The notes: generated from the sequence alone by a model not told the origin. A DNA stretch of 64,000 nucleotides from Paraburkholderia phytofirmans OLGA172 (GCF_001634365.1 NZ_CP014578.1:1-64000), one strand, 5' to 3'; shown: positions 19,171 to 31,091, counted from the first letter of the stretch. A program made the numbers and translations.

Positions 19171-20732
19171 GCTACTCTCCTGAGACGGGCGCGCTCGGCC
19201 ATGCCATAGAGGTAGTCCAATGTATCGAAGCGATAACTCTCAAATTCGATTGGATTCTGGTCGGCGAGATGAATACGCGGTTGTCCAAAATCCAGACGTG
19301 GTAACAGGTAGTAGTCCAGCGCCGAAGCATTCGTCTGGTCGAGCCGCACTGCGACTGTGATATCCGGCAGGAGGCTCGTATCGAAGCGCACCTTCCAATG
19401 ATTGCGGCCATTGTCATGCGCCTGGCAGCGCGCGAGCACGATGCAGGCCGTGAACTCGTCGTTGACCGTGAGCAGGTCGGTTGCAGGGTCGCGTATCACC
19501 GTGCCGCCCAAATCCGCGATTTTGCTCTCCGTCTGCGCAATGATTTCCGGATGCAGTTGTCGCAGGAGGCGGTTGGCCTCAATGTATCGATAATCTCGGC
19601 CGGGGGTAAAACCGACTGCCTGATACGCACGAATTAAACTGCCGAATCGGTACACATAGACCGACGTAGAAGGCATGCCATCTGTTTCATCAATCACTAC
19701 GCCGGACAGAAAACCGCGACTGCGGAACAGGTTGCGCAGTCGCTCGATTAGCTCCTCATTTGAGTAGTGACGCGCTCTCGCTCTCATGATGCCCTGAGCG
19801 GTGTAGAACGTTTCGCTTGGCACGATTGCGTGAAATGCCGCCTCCTTTCGAATCCACATGTCGGGCGTGTTGGCCACCCTCATTTTTTTCAGCTTGAACG
19901 ACACCCGGTTGTATACGTTGTTGCCGATGTATTTCTCGTTGGTCAATACTTCCCGTACCGTGGCTCGTGTCCACTCCCGGTCAAGGTCGGTCCGCACGTG
20001 CATGCCATTCAGGCGAGCCGCGATTTCGTATTCGTCGAGTGACTCGTCGATAAACCAGTTATAGATTAGATTGACAATTCGCACCTCGCTTTCCGGCCCC
20101 GGCATGAGAATTACCCGGTCCGTCTGCAGGCTTTTATGTTCGCCCCGACACAGCTCCGCTTTCATGAGTCCGTGCTCATCGACCAATACCCGGCGAAGCC
20201 CATAACCGGCTGGGCCTCCTTGTCGGAAGCCCATCTCAATTAAACGGCACTGGCCCGCGAAAACCTTCGCCGACAATTCGCGGCTGTACTCGCCAGCCAT
20301 TGCCCGCTTTACCCCTTTCACGATGGTCGAGACAGGCGACCCGTCGTTCTCGAACTGCTCGGCGCAGTACGCAACCTGGATGCCAGCACGGCGGCAGATG
20401 TACTCGTAATACGCGCTCTCGTCGGCATCCTGGAATCGCCCCCAGCGACTCACGTCATAGACGAGGATTACGCAGAAATCGGCCTTGCCATTGGCGACAT
20501 CGGAGATGAGAGTTTGAAGTGCATGGCGACCGTCGATTCGAAGACCGCTTTTACCCTCATCGGCATATGTGCGGACGATTTCGAATCCGCGGCGGGTTGC
20601 GTAGTCTCGAATCCGGTCGCGCTGATTCTCCGTCGAATACTGTTGGTGTTCGGTCGACATGCGGACGTACTCAGCTGCCCGTCCTGCCAGGGAGCCGGCT
20701 ACGACTGCTGCACCCGCGTTATTGAATGACAT
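19167..20732 (-). CDS. large serine recombinase
   Basis: A 521-aa site-specific recombinase of the resolvase/invertase family. The N-terminal catalytic domain shows AEYVRMSTEHQQYSTENQ (nucleophile Ser in RMST) and YDVSRWGRFQDADES. The Recombinase domain follows (GPAGYGLRRV near residue 190, then EWTRATVREVLTNEKYIGN). The C-terminal 200 residues lack an obvious zinc ribbon. Such enzymes integrate or excise elements by double-strand exchange with a covalent Ser-DNA link. It is coupled by a 4-nt overlap to two ParB-like genes and lies 168 nt after a zinc-ribbon gene on the same strand. Confidence 0.9.
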   Translation of the reverse strand: MSFNNAGAAVVAGSLAGRAAEYVRMSTEHQQYSTENQRDRIRDYATRRGFEIVRTYADEGKSGLRIDGRHALQTLISDVANGKADFCVILVYDVSRWGRFQDADESAYYEYICRRAGIQVAYCAEQFENDGSPVSTIVKGVKRAMAGEYSRELSAKVFAGQCRLIEMGFRQGGPAGYGLRRVLVDEHGLMKAELCRGEHKSLQTDRVILMPGPESEVRIVNLIYNWFIDESLDEYEIAARLNGMHVRTDLDREWTRATVREVLTNEKYIGNNVYNRVSFKLKKMRVANTPDMWIRKEAAFHAIVPSETFYTAQGIMRARARHYSNEELIERLRNLFRSRGFLSGVVIDETDGMPSTSVYVYRFGSLIRAYQAVGFTPGRDYRYIEANRLLRQLHPEIIAQTESKIADLGGTVIRDPATDLLTVNDEFTACIVLARCQAHDNGRNHWKVRFDTSLLPDITVAVRLDQTNASALDYYLLPRLDFGQPRIHLADQNPIEFESYRFDTLDYLYGMAERARLRRVA

Positions 20733-20900
20733 TCTCCGCTCCGCAACTCAGATACAGACACGCGGCAGGCACCGGGCGCAAGGGGAGCCCCAAATGCGAA
20801 CGCCGCGGCTTCACATCAGGCGGTGGCGTTTGAAAGCGAACGGTGACAAGGCAAAGGTAGCAGGCCCGACGCCAATGTGTATCACGTCATCTCTTTGCAA

Positions 20901-21344
20901 TCATATGGGCGGTGCTGTCGGCGCAGACAGCACGGCTATGTGGACGGTCCACACGTCCATTTTTGCAGCGCCGGCATCATCCGCATGACGCAGTACGTAG
21001 AAGCCAGAGCCCAGCGGCCGAGGGAGTTCGATGACATCCATCTTTGCAATCGGCTTGAAACTCCGTCGTGCATTGCGCATCCGCTGCATGCTGCTGTTGC
21101 GCTCTCGATACGCCGGATGTGCAGCTCGATATTCGCGCCAATAGTCGGCGTGGCCTGCGCGCCATCTCGCCTGAGCACGGGCCTGGTTGTCGCGATAGTC
21201 GCGGTCGATACGGAGCCGGTGGTTCTGCCAGTCGCGTCGACGGGCGCGCTGGCAAGCTTCCGATGAGCAGTAGCGCTGGCGAGGAACATGCAGCAGCGGC
21301 ACGAACGCGTTGCCACAGGCGAGACAGAGGCGGGGGGATTTCAT
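20901..21344 (-). CDS. zinc-ribbon protein of the recombinase module
   Basis: A 147-aa protein with two Cys pairs near the N-terminus (CLACGNAF, then RYCSSEACQRARRR), followed by a highly charged helical stretch rich in Arg, Trp and Tyr (RWRAGHADYWREYRAAHP). The sequence suits a small DNA- or RNA-binding zinc ribbon. GAGGG precedes the ATG. From memory, proteins of this type accompany serine recombinase and ParB-like genes in other Proteobacteria; that memory was not checked. The molecular function is unknown. Confidence 0.7.
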   Translation of the reverse strand: MKSPRLCLACGNAFVPLLHVPRQRYCSSEACQRARRRDWQNHRLRIDRDYRDNQARAQARWRAGHADYWREYRAAHPAYRERNSSMQRMRNARRSFKPIAKMDVIELPRPLGSGFYVLRHADDAGAAKMDVWTVHIAVLSAPTAPPI

Positions 21345-21633
21345 GAGTGCCCTCGAGGTCGGGTTGCGACGGGCAGACGCCGACGCCTCGACCAGTCACT
21401 GAAACGGCTGACCTGAGACGAAATAGAGAGGGGTTTAACTCGGTAGTTGCTTCGTTAAACAGCCATCGCTGTCTGCTTGGCGCGTGAGTAGGCCAGTCTC
21501 AAAAACTTGGACATTTCTTGACCGCCGGCGTGCATCGAGATGGGTCGCTCACGACGGCCCTATGGGCGATGGCGATGGGAGAGCTTCGCCAGGAAGGTAC
21601 CCCGCTGTCATGCCGGTTCAGTTGCGTGCAAAA

Positions 21634-21717
21634 AAATCTCACGCGATGCTTCCCCAAATCTCATCCGATGCGTCCCACAGTCCGCAGCGTGTTGTCTGAC
21701 GGGCCCAAAAATCTCAC
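21634..21717 (+). repeat. short direct repeats, possible transposon-end sites
   Basis: AAATCTCACGCGATGC (21634-21649) and AAATCTCATCCGATGC (21656-21671) match at 14 of 16 positions and are spaced 22 bp. A third AAATCTCAC starts at 21709. Regular 22-bp spacing is typical of TnsB-type binding sites, but a matching set near gyrB was not found. Confidence 0.4.
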
Positions 21718-21826
21718 GTTTTGAGTCTCGCTACAGTCATCGTTTCTAAACGGAATTTATGGAAATGCAGTGATCCGTAGTTCAGTCGTTCAAGCCAGAA
21801 TACACCAATAAAATTCCTGATACGCA

Positions 21827-21852
21827 GCCCGGTCGTGTGACCGGGCTTTTTT
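21827..21852 (+). terminator. Rho-independent terminator without an obvious gene
   Basis: The perfect 8-bp stem GCCCGGTC/GACCGGGC around GTGT is followed by six T. No gene or clear RNA precedes it on the plus strand, so it is probably left over from a lost gene or small RNA. Confidence 0.75.
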
Positions 21853-22027
21853 GCGTCCGGACTCCGGATAGGTAATATTTGGACATCTCGGATAAACGCC
21901 GCCTTCTCGCTGCGCCGCATTCGCGATCGAGCAAGCCTCGTTGAACGGGCGAGAAAAGACTGCAAGGCAGCTCTTGGACCTCGTCCGTGCTTGGGATATC
22001 TGGGAAAAGCGTATCCACACCGAGTAG

Positions 22028-23929
22028 TTGCCTGAGCGTCACGATACCCGACTCGACAATAGGCAGCCCACGACTCCGATCAGCAAAGACTACTGGGGGC
22101 ATAGCTATTACGTTATTCCCGCAGATCAAACGTTTTTTCCTAGACCGCCGGGAGCGGATGCGAACAACAAGCTCAAAGATGTCGAATTCGATGTGCTCCA
22201 AGGCGGTACGAACGCGGGTTATGCGTTGCACGTGGAAACGTACTTCCATCACGGCAACAAGTACACGAACGCGTGGAGCGTGGGACAAGACGGTACACGT
22301 ACGCTGCTAACGCCTCAGCCGGTGAAGGAGTCTGGCTATGAATACGATCTATACGCCCGTGCCACAAAGCTCTACCCGGACTGCCCGAGCGATGGATTTG
22401 AGCTGCTGCGCTTTGGCAGGATTCTGACGGAACATCCCATCTTGCAAGACGGCGCAATGAATACGCCGCCCGGCGTAGCGCCCAGAATAGCCGGCAATCC
22501 TCATCCGACCGAGCAGACGAACCCTTGCATAACCTGGATGCGGGTCACGTATGCGCAAGGGCGAGAAGGCTATATCGATGCGGCCAACAACCGCATCGTC
22601 CAGTTGTCTGATGCTGACTTCCCGTACTCAATGGGTTGGACGAAGATCAGCGAGGGAAACACGCCCTACGGTGACGACGGACTGTGCGACATCAATGACC
22701 TCAAGAAGCTCATCGGAGAAGTTGCGGCTACATCGCCCGATGCCAAAGAGTACGAGGACGAGGACGCACTGAGCAATTGGGTCAAAGGCAATGACGCAGT
22801 CCGAGGGAAATTGAAGGGCTTCATCTGCGAGGCGCCAACCGAATGGAACAGCGCGCATAACGATATGCGGTACGCAGCGCTGGATGAACCGGACGGTTTT
22901 TATGGCAAGCAGAAACAAACCAACCCAAACGGGTACCGCGATTTCCTTAGTCGGCTGAAAAAATTCCAGTTCTGGGACAAAACCGGCTTGCCAGAGGGAA
23001 AGTTTTGGTTTTTCCATCCGCTACAATTTATTCGCCATTTCAGAAAATGCGGATGGCTGAGCACCGACGAATTCAAACAACTTCTGCCCACAGAAGTGTT
23101 GCGCGAAGCCTCAGGTCAAACCATGTATTACGAGGCGATTCCCAATTCTTATGCTGCCGGCCCGATCGCGAAAAATCACCGGATTCCTTTAAATAAAGCG
23201 CTTCGAAAATACAATATCGTTTCGCCGAGTCGCATGTCCGCCCTCTTGGGAAACGCATTGCAAGAGACGCAATGGCTCAGCAAGCTGCACGAAAACAATT
23301 CCGGCATGTGGTACTACCCGTGGGACGGTCGCGGATTTTTGCAACTTACCCATTCGGATAATTACATCAAATATTGGGATTTTCGAGGAAAAAAATCGCA
23401 AATTTCTCAAGCGACACGGGATGCTATGGCGATGGCGAAAAACCAGGCGAATGCCAATCGCCCTCACGCGCAGGATTATATCGCTGACGCGGTGAGCGGC
23501 GTAACGTCGCCGATGATTCGATGGCGCGAGGACGTTGGCGATAACGCGAACGTCACCAGAGACCTACTGTCTCCTACGGATAGCGCTGGGTTCTATTGGT
23601 CTATGATGGGCATGGCACGCCATGCGGATAAAGACGTCAATCTTCAAAGAAGAACAATCAGGGCAAGGCGTCCGCCTGATCCCCATCACCCAAATATGCC
23701 GAACCCTCCCGTGCAGAAAATCTTTTATCACTGTATGGCATTTCGCGATGCATCGGCCACTGTTAATTTGCCGAGTGCAGTCAGCAACCCCAACATGAAT
23801 TTCAATGGCTACATCGCTCGCTGCGTGGCCTACGCCCAAGCCCTAGCGGTATTAGCGGATATTCTTTTCCCCGACGCGTCAGGCGGAATGCTGCTATTTC
23901 CAGAGGGCCGCACGCCGCGGAGAACGTGA
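22028..23929 (+). CDS. GH19/lysozyme-like peptidoglycan hydrolase, probable secreted effector (5' end uncertain)
   Basis: The C-terminal half shows the GH19 chitinase/lysozyme pattern: MSALLGNALQETQWLSKLHE (candidate catalytic Glu) and DGRGFLQLTHSDNYIKYW, which matches the family's RGRGxIQLTGRxNY. The N-terminal half (YYVIPADQTFFPRPPGA, VEFDVLQGGTNAGYALHVET) resembles adaptor regions of type VI secretion cell-wall effectors. There is no signal peptide. The next gene, 2 nt downstream, encodes a secreted protein, which fits an effector/immunity pair acting in the periplasm of a rival. Oddly, the frame opens only with TTG right after a TAG stop and has no ribosome binding site, so the 5' end may be truncated. 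No vgrG or paar is near. Confidence 0.7.
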   Translation: MPERHDTRLDNRQPTTPISKDYWGHSYYVIPADQTFFPRPPGADANNKLKDVEFDVLQGGTNAGYALHVETYFHHGNKYTNAWSVGQDGTRTLLTPQPVKESGYEYDLYARATKLYPDCPSDGFELLRFGRILTEHPILQDGAMNTPPGVAPRIAGNPHPTEQTNPCITWMRVTYAQGREGYIDAANNRIVQLSDADFPYSMGWTKISEGNTPYGDDGLCDINDLKKLIGEVAATSPDAKEYEDEDALSNWVKGNDAVRGKLKGFICEAPTEWNSAHNDMRYAALDEPDGFYGKQKQTNPNGYRDFLSRLKKFQFWDKTGLPEGKFWFFHPLQFIRHFRKCGWLSTDEFKQLLPTEVLREASGQTMYYEAIPNSYAAGPIAKNHRIPLNKALRKYNIVSPSRMSALLGNALQETQWLSKLHENNSGMWYYPWDGRGFLQLTHSDNYIKYWDFRGKKSQISQATRDAMAMAKNQANANRPHAQDYIADAVSGVTSPMIRWREDVGDNANVTRDLLSPTDSAGFYWSMMGMARHADKDVNLQRRTIRARRPPDPHHPNMPNPPVQKIFYHCMAFRDASATVNLPSAVSNPNMNFNGYIARCVAYAQALAVLADILFPDASGGMLLFPEGRTPRRT

Positions 23930-23931
23930 AT

Positions 23932-24597
23932 ATGAAATCGAAAAACACCGTTGCGGTTGCTTTGATCCTATTTGTTGTGCCTTTGAGCGGTTATGCTAAT
24001 GCGAAGCTCAAGGCCGCGAGCGAAAGAGGTGAAATAGAACTTCAAACTTGCAAAATTTCCATCACGCCGAGTGCGCGCGGGGAAATTATGAAGCCGAGGG
24101 AGGAGAATAATTATAAGTTTGCAGGATATAGCGAAACCCTTGATTCCAACGGAATCAGCCAACGTTTCGGGTTCTCGATAGGATGTGTTGACCGAATTGC
24201 AGATAGAAATGATGTGGCTAAAGAACACGGTGGATACTTTGATCCAGAAAAAAAGACGTGGGTTGCATACTTTCTTGATGAACAGGACAAGGACAGTCTC
24301 GCCCCTGCAACACACATCTACGCGATTCACACTTCCAATGCTAGCGGATTCGCACGGACGACCGATGACGTGATCGGGGATCCCCGTCAGCGCGCGCGTG
24401 CATTGTCATACTGTCTGTTTCACGATGCGAAGGCGATTTGCGGAGAGGGGCAAGTTATGAACTTATCCGATCAAAAGGCAAACTTTCTCCCGACTGCACT
24501 GAGAATCTTACGCAGCGTGGAGTTTGTCGATGTTAAGCCTAACGATCGGTCAGCCCCGGGCGCCACGGGTACGGTGCCACCGGTCGGCAAAAAATAG
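23932..24597 (+). CDS. periplasmic protein, probable immunity partner of the hydrolase
   Basis: A 221-aa protein with a clear Sec signal (MKSKNTVAVALILFVVPLSG, then YANA) and a soluble domain with several Cys (LQTCKISI, FSIGCVDR, SYCLFHDAKAICGEG). ATG at 23932 is preferred over GTG at 23926 because GGAGA lies 8 nt upstream. It follows the hydrolase gene by 2 nt. Export to the periplasm and tight linkage to a peptidoglycan hydrolase are the standard signs of a type VI immunity protein. The family itself is not one I can name. Confidence 0.65.
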   Translation: MKSKNTVAVALILFVVPLSGYANAKLKAASERGEIELQTCKISITPSARGEIMKPREENNYKFAGYSETLDSNGISQRFGFSIGCVDRIADRNDVAKEHGGYFDPEKKTWVAYFLDEQDKDSLAPATHIYAIHTSNASGFARTTDDVIGDPRQRARALSYCLFHDAKAICGEGQVMNLSDQKANFLPTALRILRSVEFVDVKPNDRSAPGATGTVPPVGKK

Positions 24598-24891
24598 CCG
24601 GTTCAGCCTCCCAGTCCAGGACGCAAGCCAATCGCGCCTTCCGCCGGCACTGGGGCTCAGCCCAGTCGAGCCTTGAGCAAGTGCTGATCGCGCAGCACAT
24701 TGATCTTTGATTTTCGTTTTAGTTTTGGTTTGATTCTTAGTCTTGGTATTCGGAGTACTTACGCGAATCTCCCCGGACTTTTTCGGCGGGATACTTCGTC
24801 CGATTGACATCCATTTTTTCCAAACAGGCTTGATAGAGGTCGACATCAAGCTTGTCTGCAAGTCGGACGAGGTATAGCAATACTGTAGTGG

Positions 24892-26105
<1,214 letters not shown>

Positions 26106-26532
26106 CTATCGACCTGTCCGAGGAAATTAGACCATCACATACGTCCGCCATTTCGTGACGAATAGCGGTTTGCTTGCCGTCGTCCAGTTCGCTCTTGTCT
26201 CCCGAGCTCAGCCACTGAAACGGCTCCAGGAGCTCACTTGCCTCGACGCTTAAAGCCGTCGCGAGATTCTTTGGCGTGTGAAATTTGTCCCAGTCGCGCT
26301 CATCCGCAAACTGACGAACGAGGTCGCGCAAGCTAGCAAGGTCACTTTGCATCTTAAAACCTCTTCGGGTGATGGCTCCCCCAGACGGCTGGGGATAACT
26401 AATCGCATCGGTCTGGCGGGGTGAAATAGGGCACTGGAGGCGTCCCTGCTCGGATGGGCCACGTCGGTCCTTATCTCAATGTGAGGTGATGATATAAGAC
26501 CGGGCGGGCTGATGCGTGCGTTATTTATTTGC

Positions 26533-27720
26533 TCACGTCTCCCGCCGCAGCTTCCCAAGCGCCGCCTCCACCCACCCAAACCCAATCTTCTCCTGCTCCA
26601 ACCGCAAATTCTTGCGCAACCGGTTATCACGCAAGTCATCGTATAGCGCCTGTTCATCCTGACTAAGCCGCGGCAAATCACGCGTTGTCTGCTTATCTTC
26701 CCGATCCCATTGCGACGTGAAAGTCAGCAGCGTTTCGCGGTCCATCAAAAACGACTCGACATGGCCGAACAGGCAGCGCAACTGATCGAGGATCGCAAAT
26801 CCATGCGTGTCGATATCGCCCCAGTAGAGCACCCTGCGATTCGCCAGCCACGTGGCATCTGCCAGCATGTCAAAACCATAGCCGGCGCCGAAGACAACCA
26901 TACTGTCGTCAACAGGCGGAAAGGCCAGAAAATTAATCTCGTTCTCGGTGATGAAAACCCGGCTAACCCCAGGATCGAGCTGCGCAAAACTGGCGGCGTC
27001 CAGCGTGACATCCTGCTCGGTCGTGGCGGGCTGAAATAGCGCCTTCTTCGCATCCAGCATGCGAAAGCGGATCCGCAGCGGCTTGTCGCGAAACCCATAG
27101 CGTAGTGAAAACTGGCTGAGACCTGAGCATGCCGCGTCGACCGCTTCAATTGGCAGAACATAGTCCAGCAACTCGGCAAGCACACCGCGATGGCCTTCGA
27201 TAAATTTAGTGTGCACGTCCACGATATCGATCTGCCGCAGATACACACCAGGGCGCGGATGCCGCTCGAGCCAAACACACACATCCAGCAAACGCTCCCA
27301 CACCTCAGCAAGCTCAAGTGCCCGCAACGGTCTTTTAGCAAGCCACGGCACGAGGCGCGGTTCGCGCATCCGCGTGACGTTCAACAACGATCTAAACCGC
27401 GCCGCATCGCGCTGCTTTCCGATCAACGCAACCGCTTCCTCGAACGAGTCGATCCACGCCTCATTCGGCAAGGCATTCGCGCCAAACACGCGATGTCGAA
27501 ACTCACGCATTTGCAGTCTGCAATGCGGCATGGCTCTGAGCGCGCTGCTCCACTGACGGATATCTTCGAAGCGCTCCGCTATCTCGGCAGACGTAGGACC
27601 TTTAAGGACGAGACGCTTCGGGAACGAAGCCGCATCCACCGCCACATTGGCAAGCAGTTCGCCGCGTTCCCAAAGCCTGTTCACCTGTGCGCGCAAATCC
27701 GCCGGAGTCGTCCAACTCAC
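26533..27720 (-). CDS. jetD: Wadjet JetD, TOPRIM nuclease subunit
   Basis: JetD is the nuclease that cuts circular plasmids once the JetABC motor has extruded them. The 395-aa product has an N-terminal DUF3322-type region and a C-terminal DUF2220/TOPRIM domain related to topoisomerase VI and Spo11. The TOPRIM acidic residues are visible as Glu in [10 protein letters not shown] (near residue 258) and the DxD pair in [11 protein letters not shown] (near 300). It starts with GTG overlapping the jetC stop (GTGA), with AGGAG upstream, and is the last gene of jetABCD. Confidence 0.93.
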   Translation of the reverse strand: MSWTTPADLRAQVNRLWERGELLANVAVDAASFPKRLVLKGPTSAEIAERFEDIRQWSSALRAMPHCRLQMREFRHRVFGANALPNEAWIDSFEEAVALIGKQRDAARFRSLLNVTRMREPRLVPWLAKRPLRALELAEVWERLLDVCVWLERHPRPGVYLRQIDIVDVHTKFIEGHRGVLAELLDYVLPIEAVDAACSGLSQFSLRYGFRDKPLRIRFRMLDAKKALFQPATTEQDVTLDAASFAQLDPGVSRVFITENEINFLAFPPVDDSMVVFGAGYGFDMLADATWLANRRVLYWGDIDTHGFAILDQLRCLFGHVESFLMDRETLLTFTSQWDREDKQTTRDLPRLSQDEQALYDDLRDNRLRKNLRLEQEKIGFGWVEAALGKLRRET

Positions 27721-30700
27721 ATTTCGCTCCTGGCTTTTTCCTCGCGGTACGCCTCAATCGACAGATTACGCAGCCGCGACTCCCGTCCTTCCTTGTTATC
27801 GACAAAACCGACGCTGGCAACAAACGGCTCAATGATATAAATCTTCTGCAACGGGGTGACGATCAGCAATTGCAGGTTCAACTGCGCGAACAGCCGCAAA
27901 CCGTATTGCGCGGACTCATCCGAACCGCGTCCGAAGGCCTCGTCGATCACCACAAAGCGGAACGAGCGCGAACGCACCGCGCCCCATTCAAGACCGAATT
28001 GATACGCGAGGCTGGCCGCCAGAATCGTATAGGCGAGCTTCTCTTTCTGCCCGCCTGATTTGCCGCCCGAGTCGGAATAGTGCTCGTGCTCACTGCCGTC
28101 CTCACGCCAACGTTCACTGGCCGCGAACCCAAACCAGTTGCGCACGTCGGTGACCTTGGCCGACCAGCGGCGATCCTGCTCAGTCAATCCTTCACGGCCG
28201 CGAAAGCGTTCGATGATCTGCTTGACCTGGAGAAACTTCGCCTCGGAATACTGCACGTCTTCCGAGCCGGTGAGCGTGCCTTCCGTACACGACCGTAAGT
28301 CGCTCTGAAAGTCGCGAATCTCGGCATCCTGACTCAACTGCGCTTCGAGAACGATATAGCGCCCGGCGTTGTAGTCGATCTGCGTAAGCGACTCGTTGAT
28401 CAGTTCGATCCGCTCGCGGATCGTCTCGCGCTCGCGAGCCAGTTGCGACTGAAAGTTGGCTACCTCGCGGATGGTATTTTCGTTGAGCAGGTCTTTGAAG
28501 CGAGCCTCGAAACGCGGCAAATCGTCGGCTTTCAACGTGTCGAGCATGGTGCGATATTCTGCCGCCGCCTCGATCGCGACATCCACTTCCTGGGTCTCCA
28601 GTGGGAACGCCACGCAGTAGGCTCGCATGGCATCGATGATCTTGTCGCGCTGGCGCGAGACCTTTTTTTCTTCGGCATCGATATTTTCTTGCAACCACTT
28701 GCGCATATCGCTCTCGCGATTGTCGCAAGACTCGACGGTCAACTGGTGCTTACCCAGCACCTCGGGCCACAACTCCGCGAGCCGGGCAAAGTAAGCGACA
28801 TGACCGGCATAAGCCTGATCATCCAGAATCGTTCGGGTTTGCGCGTGCAGATCGTCAGCGATGCGCTGTCGCTCTTCAGTACGTGTGCGCTCCGCTTTAT
28901 GTCCATCGAGTTGCGCCTCGATATCGGCAAGCGCGGCGGTGACCTGATTCAGACGTTCCGTCAACTGTTGCAACAAGTCGGATGCGGATTCCAAACGTGC
29001 TTTCTCGTCGCGCAACTCGGCGACTTCCGTCGCGAGCGTGCCCCAGTCGAGCTCGCGATAGTCGGCATGTTCAGAGAGCAACGACAATGCGTTCAGGCGC
29101 GTCTTCAACGCGCTCTGCTGCTCCTGAATCCTGCCGATCTGCGCGCCGAGATCTCGCAGTTGCGCGCTCAACTGAGCGGATTGCGCTTCAAGCGCCTGAA
29201 TTTTTGCGGTGTTGGTCCAACCCAATACGTAACGGCGACGGTCGTCCAGTCGATGACGATCGTCCTTTTCGTGCCGCTCGCCCGGCGCCTTGATCTGACC
29301 GGCCCGTGTAATGGCGCGCGTCTCGCGGCGGAATTGTTCCTGCGTGTCGCAGCACACCACATTGAAGCGCTGCGCCACTTCGTACTCGAGCCAGTCGTAA
29401 AACGGCGAGTCGGGTTTGACGGAAAGCTTTCGTGCCAGCGAGTCACGGTGCAATTCGGGGCGTTCCCGTCGCGCGGATTGGCGGATGCGAAAATAGACCA
29501 GCCGCCCCTTCAGATGGGTTCCATCGACCCATTCGGTGACGGCGGCATAGTGCTCGTCGGAGACCAGCAGGGACAGGCCAAAATTGCGCAACAGACGCTC
29601 GGCGGCGCCCTCCCAGTCGCGTTCGTCCTCGCGGACTTGCAGCAATTCGCCGGCAAAGCTCAGATCGGCTTCGGGCAGCGCAAGGGCGTCGCACAACGCT
29701 GCGCGCATGGCGATCTGTTCGGCCGGGATGTTGCTGCGCCGGCTCTTCAGACTTTCGATCTCGGCCAGCAGCACGTCATGCTCCTGTTTGCCGGTGCGGA
29801 AACTGACGCCGTGTTCGGTCAGGTCGTTCTGCAAGCGGTCATCGTCCGATCGCGCGCTTTCGATAAGTTCCGGCAGGCGCCGCCGAAGCGCGAGAAAGCC
29901 GGGTTCGTCTTGCGCAAGCGGCTCGCCGATAATCTGCGCGAGCTCACCGTAGCGCTGTGCCTTTTGCTTACGTCCCGCGCATTCCTGATCCTTCGAGCGA
30001 ATCTTGGCCTCGAGCCGCTCCAGCCGATCGCCTCCGTTGTCGGCAATATGGCGGCGCAGTTCGCTCTCCTGGATTCGTTGAGCGGAGCGTGCCGCGTCGA
30101 GCCGCTTCACATGAGCGTCCTGTCGCTCCCATTCCGCAGCGAGATTCTCAATGCGTTTGTTGAGCAAATCGAGTTTGAGATCGGCGGCATAGGAGCGGAG
30201 CGCTTCCCGACAGGCACGCAGATCGTCGACTTGCGACACGAGCAGCGCGTGCCGCTCGCAATCGTCGACGAGCGGATGGAGCCGCTCCATCTGCCGCTTG
30301 GCCTTTAACACCGCCTCATGCGCGCGGTTCAGGTCGTCGAAGTGACCGATCAGCGCGGTCATGCGTGGCGCAACATCAAATGGTTCGAGCATGTGACTGC
30401 GGACAAAATCCGTCAGATTGCCCACTGACTTCATCGACACCGTTTGATGAAACAACTCCAGTGCCTGATCGTTCTCGATGCCGAAGCGGCGCCGGAACCA
30501 CGCACCGTAGGGCGGGAAACTGTCGAATACCTCCGCACCGGCCACGCGCAGCTTCTTGCGCAGGCCGGCGATGTCGGGGCCAAACCCGGCGAAGTCGGCA
30601 GCAATCGACAACGCCCGTTCCGCGCCGACGAACAGCCGCGCGGGCTGCCCGTGCGGATCCTTCATCCAGAACACCTGCGCAAGGGTGATGGTCTGGTCGT

Positions 30701-31091
30701 AGCCGGCATTGTGGAACCGGCCGAGAATCACCGAATAGTTGTTGTGATCTCGCAGCGCGACGGGCTTGGCTGTCCCGCTGGACTCATTGCGCTCCGATTT
30801 GTAATGACCGAGCACGTACGACCGCAGTGTGCGTTCCTTGCTGTCGGCACCCGCCGCCTTGTTGTACGCAATGCGATGCGCGGGCACCAGCAGCGTCGTC
30901 ACGGCATCGACGAGTGTCGACTTTCCGGAGCCGATATCGCCTGTCAGCAGCGCATTTTTGCCGTCGGGTTTCAGTGTCCACACCCGGCCGTCGAATGTCC
31001 CCCAATTGAAGACTTCCAGCTGATGCAGGCGAAAACCGGACAGGGCGTCGTCGGCGACGAAATCGAGTCCGGGCAGTTGCATGTCAGTCAT
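27717..31091 (-). CDS. jetC: Wadjet JetC, SMC/MukB-like ATPase
   Basis: JetC is the SMC-type motor of the Wadjet complex. The 1124-aa protein has Walker A ([19 protein letters not shown]) near residue 50, a long coiled-coil centre interrupted by a hinge-like part, then the ABC signature [20 protein letters not shown] and Walker [15 protein letters not shown] near the C-terminus. The start [11 protein letters not shown] at 31091 is chosen over an upstream ATG because the upstream residues are antisense-like and the chosen site overlaps jetB by 8 nt. It is highly Arg- and Glu-rich in the coils, as expected. Confidence 0.94.
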   Translation of the reverse strand: MTDMQLPGLDFVADDALSGFRLHQLEVFNWGTFDGRVWTLKPDGKNALLTGDIGSGKSTLVDAVTTLLVPAHRIAYNKAAGADSKERTLRSYVLGHYKSERNESSGTAKPVALRDHNNYSVILGRFHNAGYDQTITLAQVFWMKDPHGQPARLFVGAERALSIAADFAGFGPDIAGLRKKLRVAGAEVFDSFPPYGAWFRRRFGIENDQALELFHQTVSMKSVGNLTDFVRSHMLEPFDVAPRMTALIGHFDDLNRAHEAVLKAKRQMERLHPLVDDCERHALLVSQVDDLRACREALRSYAADLKLDLLNKRIENLAAEWERQDAHVKRLDAARSAQRIQESELRRHIADNGGDRLERLEAKIRSKDQECAGRKQKAQRYGELAQIIGEPLAQDEPGFLALRRRLPELIESARSDDDRLQNDLTEHGVSFRTGKQEHDVLLAEIESLKSRRSNIPAEQIAMRAALCDALALPEADLSFAGELLQVREDERDWEGAAERLLRNFGLSLLVSDEHYAAVTEWVDGTHLKGRLVYFRIRQSARRERPELHRDSLARKLSVKPDSPFYDWLEYEVAQRFNVVCCDTQEQFRRETRAITRAGQIKAPGERHEKDDRHRLDDRRRYVLGWTNTAKIQALEAQSAQLSAQLRDLGAQIGRIQEQQSALKTRLNALSLLSEHADYRELDWGTLATEVAELRDEKARLESASDLLQQLTERLNQVTAALADIEAQLDGHKAERTRTEERQRIADDLHAQTRTILDDQAYAGHVAYFARLAELWPEVLGKHQLTVESCDNRESDMRKWLQENIDAEEKKVSRQRDKIIDAMRAYCVAFPLETQEVDVAIEAAAEYRTMLDTLKADDLPRFEARFKDLLNENTIREVANFQSQLARERETIRERIELINESLTQIDYNAGRYIVLEAQLSQDAEIRDFQSDLRSCTEGTLTGSEDVQYSEAKFLQVKQIIERFRGREGLTEQDRRWSAKVTDVRNWFGFAASERWREDGSEHEHYSDSGGKSGGQKEKLAYTILAASLAYQFGLEWGAVRSRSFRFVVIDEAFGRGSDESAQYGLRLFAQLNLQLLIVTPLQKIYIIEPFVASVGFVDNKEGRESRLRNLSIEAYREEKARSEM

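Larger units (their letters stand above)
21345..22027. other. intergenic region between two mobile modules
   Basis: No gene is supported in these 680 bases. Visible features are two 16-bp repeats spaced 22 bp apart with a partial third copy (21634-21717), and an orphan terminator at 21827-21852. Sequence just before 22028 does not extend the downstream gene, because an in-frame TAG stands at 22025-22027. Confidence 0.5.

Noticed and set aside
21775..21812. tRNA-Asp-like start (GTAGTTCAGTCG followed by AGAATAC)
   Set aside because: Only a D-arm-like stretch is present; there is no acceptor, anticodon or T arm, so no tRNA or certain relic can be claimed.
28443..30308. 621-codon open frame antisense to jetC
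   Set aside because: It is the antisense shadow of the SMC coiled coil; composition is artefactual and no start signal exists.
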